Assembly (NCBI GenBank): GCA_003140115.1
Contig: PLIQ01000205.1
Location: forward strand, 1,835-22,527
DNA length: 20,693 nucleotides
Direction of reading: 5' to 3'
DNA from: Actinomycetota bacterium
GTDB lineage: Bacteria; Actinomycetota; Actinomycetes; Streptosporangiales; Streptosporangiaceae
Shown: piece after piece, positions 15,865-20,693 of the stretch
How positions within the stretch are numbered: position 1 is the first letter of the stretch
Layout of the letters: the number at the start of each line of letters is the position of its first letter
The notes under the pieces: model-generated
Databases searched by the model: none
The model's input: the letters and a program-made list of their open reading frames with translations, nothing else
What the model was told of the DNA's origin: nothing
Translations under genes and position numbers: made by a program

Positions 15865-17034
15865 ATGCAACCAGACACCGACGCCCTGGCGACCAACCCG
15901 TTCGAGGAAGCCCCGCCGCGTGAGTTCGTGACGGCGATGCGGGGCTATGACCGTAACCAGGTCGACGAGCACATCAGGCAGGTCGAAGCCGAAGTCCGGC
16001 GGCACCGCGAGCAGGCCCAGGCCATACAGCGGGAGCTGTCCGAAGCCCGCGGCCAGTTCCACAAGCAGGACCGACCCGCCTATACCGGTCTCGGCGCCAG
16101 GATCGAGCAGCTGCTGCGCCTGGCCGAGGAACAGGCCACCGAGGTGGTCCAGACGGCTCGATCCGAAGCCGGCGAGATCAAGGCCACGGCCAAGGCCGAT
16201 GCCGCAGAGCTGCGGGCCAGCGCCGAGACCGACGCTCACGAACTGGGCGCGAACGCCAAGCGCGAGACCGACGAACAACAGGCCGCCACCGAACGCGAGG
16301 CCGACTCGATCAGGACTACCGCCCGGCGCGAGGCCGACGAGCTGACCTCCGCCACTGAGCGCGAGGCCGCCACGGTCCGGGCCACGGCCGACCACGAGGC
16401 CGCGGAGAAGCAGGCCACGGCCGAGGGCGAAATCGCCAAGCTGCGGACCAGCACCGAACGCGAGGCCGCCCAGCTGAAGGCGACGGCCAAGCGCGAGCGG
16501 GACGAGATCCTCACCGCCTCCAAGCGCCAAGCTGACGAGATGCGCGGCCATGCGCAGCGGATCCTGGAGGAGGCCCAGGCCCTGCGGACCCGGACGGAAG
16601 CCGAGTTCGAGATCCAGCTCGCGGCGCGCAGGGAACAGGCCGAGCGCCTGGAAGCCGACCGGCTCACCGCCGCCCAGTCTGCGACGCAGAAACTCGTGTT
16701 CGAAGCCGAGCAGCGCGCCTCAACCGCGGAGGAGCGGGCCGCGAAGGCCAACGCCCAGGCCGACCAGACTCGCCGGGACGCCGACCAGCACGCTAGGCAG
16801 CTGGTCGGCAATGCAGAAAAGAACGCCGACCAAATCGCCGGCCAGGCCAAGACGCAGGCCGAGCAGTTGCTCGCCGAGGTCAACGACGATGCCGAACGCC
16901 GCCGCGCTGCTAGCAACCGCGAGGTCGATGACCTCATCAGGCAGAAGGACAGCATCGCCAGCCACCTCGCGCAGTTGCGCCAGTTGCTGCCAGGCATGGA
17001 TGCGGTACAGGCGGCACAGACAAACCTGCCATAA
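15865..17034 (+). CDS. DivIVA-domain coiled-coil protein, Scy/FilP-like
   Basis: A 389-residue, almost wholly helical protein. Residues 19-44 (REFVTAMRGYDRNQVDEHIR) are the N-terminal DivIVA-type membrane/curvature-binding segment. After a short linker, GLGARIEQLLRLAEEQATEV (75-94) resembles the corresponding part of the Scy/FilP polarity scaffolds of hyphal actinomycetes. From residue 98 to about 240 the sequence is thirteen successive 11-residue units (for example TEREADSIRTT, ARREADELTSA, TEREAATVRAT), a hendecad rather than heptad pattern. A further charged coiled coil continues to about 360. Scy and FilP organise tip growth and cell-wall synthesis at hyphal poles; this protein is much shorter than Scy and nearer FilP in size. 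Start ATG 15865 has an AGGATCAGG-like ribosome binding site. No membrane segment is present. Confidence 0.8.
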   Translation: MQPDTDALATNPFEEAPPREFVTAMRGYDRNQVDEHIRQVEAEVRRHREQAQAIQRELSEARGQFHKQDRPAYTGLGARIEQLLRLAEEQATEVVQTARSEAGEIKATAKADAAELRASAETDAHELGANAKRETDEQQAATEREADSIRTTARREADELTSATEREAATVRATADHEAAEKQATAEGEIAKLRTSTEREAAQLKATAKRERDEILTASKRQADEMRGHAQRILEEAQALRTRTEAEFEIQLAARREQAERLEADRLTAAQSATQKLVFEAEQRASTAEERAAKANAQADQTRRDADQHARQLVGNAEKNADQIAGQAKTQAEQLLAEVNDDAERRRAASNREVDDLIRQKDSIASHLAQLRQLLPGMDAVQAAQTNLP

Positions 17035-17051
17035 CCCGTTGACTCGGGCTC

Positions 17052-17126
17052 GTGTCTACCGCCTTGTTCGGCATCGCCGGGGCCGTCTATAGCGCCTGGG
17101 TCCTCCTGGTCGAGATCGTGCGTTAG
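17052..17126 (+). other. Small hydrophobic peptide frame, likely gene-end remnant
   Basis: A 24-codon frame from GTG 17052 encodes ALFGIAGAVYSAWVLLVEIV plus a terminal Arg, one membrane-spanning segment. There is no ribosome binding site, and the frame upstream is closed at 17040-17042. It ends exactly where hairpin copy B begins. It looks like the last helix of a lost membrane protein whose terminator survives, or a chance frame. Confidence 0.3.
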
Positions 17127-17189
17127 GGCCGTGGGCTGATACCACGGGCCGTTCGGTGGAAATTTCAGTTATGTCGAACGGCCGGGGTC
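17126..17189. repeat. Hairpin element, copy B
   Basis: It starts GGGCCGTGGGCTGATACCAC and matches copy A (5950-6018) across its whole length with a four-base gap and few substitutions, including the A/T-rich loop (AATTTCA..TATG). Arms are 17141-17155 and 17175-17188; the right arm carries changes that break the outer pairs. It lies at the 3' end of the XRE gene and after the DivIVA-like gene, a convergent position where it could terminate both transcripts. Confidence 0.75.
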
Positions 17190-17583
17190 AAGCACGCCGC
17201 CGGGCCTGTTCGTCTGTGCCGTCGCCCTGCCGCCAGTTCCGGGCGAGGGCGACCAGGCCGCGAACCACGTCGGGAGGCAGCCCCGGAGTGCTCGCGATGT
17301 GCCACAGCGTCGGGTCTTCATACTCCGCATGCCCGAGGTCCTGCGAACCCGCGTTAGGTTCCCCGCCTGCTAGTATCCGCCGGCACGAACCCGGGGCCCA
17401 GCCGAGCCGGTTCTCGACCATACCGAGGGTGCTAGGGGAAACGCGTTGGCCGTTCTCGAGCTTTCCAAGCGTTCGCTCGGTTACCCCTGTCGCCTCGGCA
17501 AAGGCCCGCCTGTCCCGCATGCCTAGCTCGACGCGGCGCGCGACAACGTAATCAGCGAGCCGCCGCCAGTCCTCACCGGTCAT
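17188..17583 (-). CDS. XRE-family helix-turn-helix regulator
   Basis: A 131-residue DNA-binding protein. The XRE domain spans about 17-62: RRVELGMRDRRAFAEATGVT then ERTLGKLENGQRVSPSTL, with the helix-turn-helix in AFAEATGVTERTLGKLENG. The rest, about 65-131, has no recognised domain: a short acidic linker, then LPPDVVRGLVALARNWRQ, a helix that may dimerise, and a basic tail ending QARRRA. The start is ATG 17583 with AAGGA seven bases upstream; in-frame codons to 17613 lack one. A 17-bp palindrome 73-89 bases upstream (17656-17672) is a natural autoregulatory operator. The neighbouring kinase gene is on the same strand, upstream across a 315-base A/T-rich gap, so co-transcription is doubtful. 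Confidence 0.82.
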   Translation of the reverse strand: MTGEDWRRLADYVVARRVELGMRDRRAFAEATGVTERTLGKLENGQRVSPSTLGMVENRLGWAPGSCRRILAGGEPNAGSQDLGHAEYEDPTLWHIASTPGLPPDVVRGLVALARNWRQGDGTDEQARRRA

Positions 17584-17655
17584 ATGACCGTCCTTCCCAC
17601 GAGCCGCCGCCACTCCCGCCGCCGGCTACGTGACCATCCTTACGCGAAGAAGATA

Positions 17656-17672
17656 GAAGAGTCTAACTCTTC
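17656..17672. promoter_or_regulatory. Palindromic operator candidate for the XRE regulator
   Basis: GAAGAGT-CTA-ACTCTTC, a perfect 7-bp inverted repeat with a three-base centre. On the minus strand the centre reads TTAGAC, a possible -35 element, with TAAGGA 18 bases on. Dimeric XRE repressors typically bind such sites and block their own promoter. Confidence 0.5.
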
Positions 17673-17700
17673 CGCCACCGGCGAACGACACGGATCTGCG

Positions 17701-17820
17701 TCTCTCTTCTCAGCTCATCTTCTCCATGCTCTTTACTTCCTGTCTGTACTGCTCTAGAGTGCCTGAGTCGGCAGATAGCTTCTTATCTCTTCCTACACGT
17801 ACCAAGATTTGCCAGTTTCT
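17701..17820. other. A/T-rich, pyrimidine-tract intergenic patch
   Basis: G+C is about 46% by my count (55 of 120), far below the neighbouring genes. The plus strand is full of TCTTCT/CTCTTCC tracts. It contains a second small inverted repeat, AGATA-GCTTCT-TATCT, at 17773-17788. It lies between the kinase stop and the XRE gene; no frame with a ribosome binding site was found. Confidence 0.5.
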
Positions 17821-17898
17821 CGGATCGCGCTGCGGGCCGGTGACGTCCTCGCGCAGGCGAGGAGGGGAGCGCAAGGGCGCCCCGGCCACGCAGCGGGA

Positions 17899-19749
17899 CT
17901 AGCTAAGCGGGCTCGGCGCGCCGTACCCGATCCTCAGCACGGCTTGGCCCTTACGCGGCGTGATCTGTTGCACCCAGACAGGCTGATACTCAGCTCGCTG
18001 GGTGTTGATGAACGACTGCATCCAATCGAGATATGCCGCACGCGTGAGGTGCGACGCTGGAACGGTCGTCGCCAAGTCCGCCCACCGCAAGAGGCTGGCG
18101 GGTCCGCCGCCGGGCGACTGGCTGGCGAAGTCCACGATGTACACCGGATGGCTATGGGCCAAGATGGCGAGGAGGTCCGGCAGCCAAGGGTCAACCCGGC
18201 CGCTGAGGAGCTGGGCCTTGGCTGTGGCAGAGGCCCTGATGTTGCTGTTGGTCAGCAGCTGAGCACCGGCCTCTTTCCTGGCGAGCAGCGCTCCGGGCAC
18301 GGTGGCACGATACACCGCGGCGCCGTCGGGATAGATCCACCAGATGTCAATCCTGGTTTTTCCCGTGCCGAAGCTCGCGATGAGAGCCGGAGCGTAGAGG
18401 CCCAGACGGGGGCCGAACTGATCCCGGACGGTGGCGGTGGCCACCAGCAGGGTAGAGCCGAGAGGGTCGTTCGCCCCGGGGCCGAGCGGCGAGACTTGCG
18501 AGGGCGAGAAGCCGTTGCTGACCAGATCCTCGCATAGCTCCTCATCGCATGACACGACCGCGCCGGGACTGACCTGGTGCAGTATCCAGTTGATCGCCTG
18601 TGTTCTCGCCGTGGTCTCAGCGGCGAGTGGGCTCATCTGGGCGTGGTGGTTACCCGTGAGCAGCTGCGACGATGCGCCGCGCGGGGAAAGAGTGAACGCA
18701 AGGCCGACGACGCCGCCAACCAGCAGGATCAAGCTCAACAGCACAGCGGCCCGGCGGCGCCGCGATGCGCGGCGGTTTAGGCGCCTCCGGTGCGGCCTGG
18801 ACGCCAGGTCACCGGCGATCAGGCCATCGCCGCTGCCGGCCCGCGGCTCGGGGGGCGCGGCACGCACCTGCGCTGAGCCAGCTGTCTTCTCATCCCAGTC
18901 GAGAACGGATGCTATCGGCGGCATCGGGCCCATGAGCCGCGCTCCGGCGGCCACCAGCTCGCTGAGCGCCCCGCGGGCCGACGGCCTGGCGGCTGGGTCC
19001 TTGTCGAGGCAGCGATGGATAAGGGAGCCCAGCGGCTCGGGAAGATTGCCCACATCTGGCTCGGAATGAAGAATGGCGAACGCCGTGGCAGTCAGCGACT
19101 CGCCCTTGAAGGGCAACTCACCGGTACTCGCGAACGCCATCGTCACAGCCCACGACCACATGTCGGCCGCCGCGGTCACCCGCTCCGCGGCCAGCTGCTC
19201 AGGAGCCATGAACGCTGGGGTTCCCATGGCGGCCTGGCCAGAAGGGCCCATGGTGGTCATCCCGGGAACGGCGGCCAACCCGAAGTCGATCAGCACCGGC
19301 CCGTCGGGCCCGAGCAGGACATTGGCGGGCTTGAAGTCGCGGTGCACCATCCCGGCGGCATGCACCGCGCCCAGCGCGGTCAGCGTTGCGACCGCGATGC
19401 GCTCGAGCGTTGCGCCGCCGCGAGGCCCGTTCTGCTCGACGACCTCGATCAGCGATGGCCCGCTGACGTATTCGCTGACGATGAACGGCCGGCGTTCGAA
19501 GATTCCCGCATCCAGGACTTGCGCGGTGCAGAACCGGGCGACCCGCTGCGCTGCGGCAACCTCCTTCAGGAAACGGCTGCGGACCTGCGGGTCCGTGGTG
19601 GGCGGCAGAAGCTTGACCGCCGCCGGGTTTCCGGCAGGATCCACCGCCAAGAACACCACACCCTGCCCGCCTTCTCCGAGGCGGCCGAGCAAGCGGTATA
19701 CACCCACCTGGCGCGGATCCATCTCGCGCAGGGCAAGCATCTCCGGCAT
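17899..19749 (-). CDS. Transmembrane Ser/Thr protein kinase with unrecognised extracellular domain
   Basis: A 616-residue Hanks-type kinase. The cytoplasmic kinase domain (about 17-270) has the glycine loop LGRLGEGGQGVVFLA (21-35), Lys46 in AAVKLL, Glu63, catalytic loop HRDFKPAN (136-143, Asp138), IDFGLAA (154-160) and MAPEQLA (181-187); all key residues are present. A basic juxtamembrane stretch (about 318-333) is followed by one membrane helix AAVLLSLILLVGGVVGLAF (334-352). The outer ~260 residues contain no PASTA repeats. They include VSCDEELCEDLVSNGF, with two cysteines that could form a disulphide, then STLLVATATVRDQFGPRL and IASFGTGKTRIDIWWIYPDG. I do not recognise this domain; it is probably a sensor. 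The start is uncertain: ATG 19749 is chosen, GTG 19770 with GGCGAGG twelve bases upstream is the alternative. Confidence 0.88.
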   Translation of the reverse strand: MPEMLALREMDPRQVGVYRLLGRLGEGGQGVVFLAVDPAGNPAAVKLLPPTTDPQVRSRFLKEVAAAQRVARFCTAQVLDAGIFERRPFIVSEYVSGPSLIEVVEQNGPRGGATLERIAVATLTALGAVHAAGMVHRDFKPANVLLGPDGPVLIDFGLAAVPGMTTMGPSGQAAMGTPAFMAPEQLAAERVTAAADMWSWAVTMAFASTGELPFKGESLTATAFAILHSEPDVGNLPEPLGSLIHRCLDKDPAARPSARGALSELVAAGARLMGPMPPIASVLDWDEKTAGSAQVRAAPPEPRAGSGDGLIAGDLASRPHRRRLNRRASRRRRAAVLLSLILLVGGVVGLAFTLSPRGASSQLLTGNHHAQMSPLAAETTARTQAINWILHQVSPGAVVSCDEELCEDLVSNGFSPSQVSPLGPGANDPLGSTLLVATATVRDQFGPRLGLYAPALIASFGTGKTRIDIWWIYPDGAAVYRATVPGALLARKEAGAQLLTNSNIRASATAKAQLLSGRVDPWLPDLLAILAHSHPVYIVDFASQSPGGGPASLLRWADLATTVPASHLTRAAYLDWMQSFINTQRAEYQPVWVQQITPRKGQAVLRIGYGAPSPLS

Positions 19750-20188
19750 TGTCGTCCAAGCGGATGTCACCCGGCCATTTTGCCTCGCCAGGCTCAGCGC
19801 ACGCCACAATTCCGTTTAGTCAGTTGCCTGCCGTGGCTTTCTGGCGGCCGCCTATGCTTTCGAGGAACTGCTTTCTCGCGGCCACGTCCACCCGGCGCCG
19901 CGCCAGATCTGCCCGCCCGGCACGATGATTCTCCGGCTGAGAACATAGCAAATTCCCCTTTGAACGCGCTTCGACCGGGCATGCTGTTGGGAAGCCCGGC
20001 CGCAAGGTGCCCCAGGGGCAGGTAGCCGGGTCAGGGGTGGGGCCCCGGCAGCACCGTCTCCCCCCCACGGTGCCCGGGACCCCGCTCCGCTTCAGGCACG
20101 GGGAAGTCGTCGATAATCACCGATGATGTAATGCGGCAGTGCCGACGTCGAAGTGAATCGGGCGGTCTGCGATCGGGGAGGAACCACC
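19750..20188. other. Divergent intergenic region between kinase and TetX-like gene
   Basis: About 440 bases without a supported gene. It contains an A/T-richer stretch near 19925-19965, a 13-bp palindrome TGCCCC-A-GGGGCA at 20008-20020 that could be an operator, and the large hairpin at 20039-20083. Promoters for both genes must lie here, but I could not identify clear -35/-10 pairs. Confidence 0.45.
20039..20083. other. Large imperfect hairpin in the divergent region
   Basis: The stem is GGGG/CCCC, a one-base mismatch, CCCGG/CCGGG, a two-base bulge, then GCACCGT/ACGGTGC, closing a nine-base C-rich loop. It ends about 90 bases before the ribosome binding site of the downstream oxygenase. It may be a leader RNA structure, or a terminator left from a lost gene. 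Confidence 0.55.
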
Positions 20189-20693
20189 ATGACCACCGCG
20201 GTCTCGATTATCGGCGCCGGTCTCGGCGGCCTGACCCTGGCCCGCGTCCTCCGCGTGCACGGCATCCCGGCGACGATCTATGAGGCGGAGCCCTCGGCGG
20301 ATGCCCGCACCCAGGGCGGCCTGCTCGACGTGCACGAGTACAACGGGCAGCTCGCGCTCGAAGCGGCCGGCCTCACCGGCGAGTTCCGCGCGATCATCCA
20401 CCAGGGCGGCGAGGCGACCCGCGTGCTCGACCAGCACGGCACGGTGCTGCTCGACGAGCCCGACGACGGCACCGGCGGCCGTCCCGAGGTGCTCCGCGGC
20501 GACCTGCGCCAGATCCTGCTCGACTCTCTGCCCGGCGAGATGATCCAGTGGGGACGCAAGGTCACCGGCGTCCAGCCCCTCGGCGTGGGCCGGCACGAGC
20601 TGACCTTCGCCGACGGGCCGGCCGTGACCACCAGCCTCCTCGTCGGTGCCGACGGCGCCTGGTCGGCCATCAGGCCGCTGCTGTCCGGCGCCA
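20189..20693 (+). CDS. TetX-like FAD-dependent monooxygenase (5' part)
   Basis: ATG 20189 follows a strong ribosome binding site (GGGGAGG, seven bases upstream). The frame runs 168 codons to the window edge, so the C-terminal half is not seen. The protein begins [19 protein letters not shown] with a perfect GxGxxG FAD motif (9-14), then [20 protein letters not shown]. Next comes [17 protein letters not shown], whose Arg-x-Asp-Leu-Arg matches the conserved RxDLR motif of class A flavin monooxygenases such as TetX, and [19 protein letters not shown] with the DG motif. TetX hydroxylates tetracyclines, but most actinobacterial relatives act on other aromatic or polyketide compounds, so resistance cannot be claimed. 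It is divergent from the kinase gene. Confidence 0.85.
   Translation, partial: MTTAVSIIGAGLGGLTLARVLRVHGIPATIYEAEPSADARTQGGLLDVHEYNGQLALEAAGLTGEFRAIIHQGGEATRVLDQHGTVLLDEPDDGTGGRPEVLRGDLRQILLDSLPGEMIQWGRKVTGVQPLGVGRHELTFADGPAVTTSLLVGADGAWSAIRPLLSGA

Noticed and set aside
17809..18537. 242-residue plus-strand frame opposite the kinase sensor domain
   Set aside because: It is antisense to a well-supported membrane kinase, and its composition is shadow-like.

Overview
The window is high-G+C DNA with strong third-position G/C bias, Shine-Dalgarno-led genes, and actinobacterial families: an ANTAR regulator, a Scy/FilP-like DivIVA coiled coil, a PASTA-less membrane Ser/Thr kinase and a large STAND-type NTPase with degenerate helical repeats. 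It looks like a chromosomal accessory region of a filamentous actinomycete, possibly near Streptosporangiales/Streptosporangiaceae. That placement is inference from protein style; no rRNA, tRNA, CRISPR array, phage gene or intact transposase was seen.

Layout. (1) 1-1116: the end of a fold-type II PLP enzyme (threonine dehydratase-like), translationally coupled to a C39-like cysteine peptidase fold protein, converging on a YVTN beta-propeller gene of which only the signal peptide and first repeat remain. (2) 1466-4315: a STAND-like NTPase with about thirteen 35-residue repeats. (3) 4529-5420: a calcineurin-like phosphoesterase behind a good housekeeping promoter. (4) 5421-6353: a decayed stretch holding a 33-bp tandem repeat, the remnant of a secreted alkaline-phosphatase-family protein, a hairpin element and a weak orphan ORF. 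(5) 6354-13141: a stress-flavoured block. It has a katE-tal operon (HPII-type catalase plus transaldolase), a divergent GAF-ANTAR regulator, a beta-hydroxyacid dehydrogenase, a small proline-rich protein, a phasin/SAP-like coiled coil, and a hemerythrin-like protein with a SigB/SigF-type promoter. (6) 13408-14127: two broken alpha/beta hydrolases head to head around a palindrome. (7) 14230-15600: an FAD monooxygenase divergent from (8) 15865-17034, the DivIVA-like coiled coil. (9) 17126-17583: a second copy of the hairpin element and an XRE regulator with a 17-bp palindrome upstream in an AT-rich patch. (10) 17899-19749: a transmembrane Ser/Thr kinase with an unrecognised extracellular domain. 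(11) 20189-20693: the start of a TetX-like FAD monooxygenase cut by the window edge.

How it fits together. Catalase and transaldolase together would remove H2O2 and keep pentose-phosphate flux (NADPH) going. The hemerythrin-like gene carries a general-stress-type promoter, and the GAF-ANTAR protein could sense a signal and act on RNA. At least four loci are broken or truncated (YVTN protein, phosphatase, two hydrolases), so the neighbourhood has seen repeated deletion. The points most worth following are the two-copy hairpin element (5950-6018 and 17126-17189), the STAND repeat protein, the kinase sensor domain, the XRE palindrome and the hendecad coiled coil.
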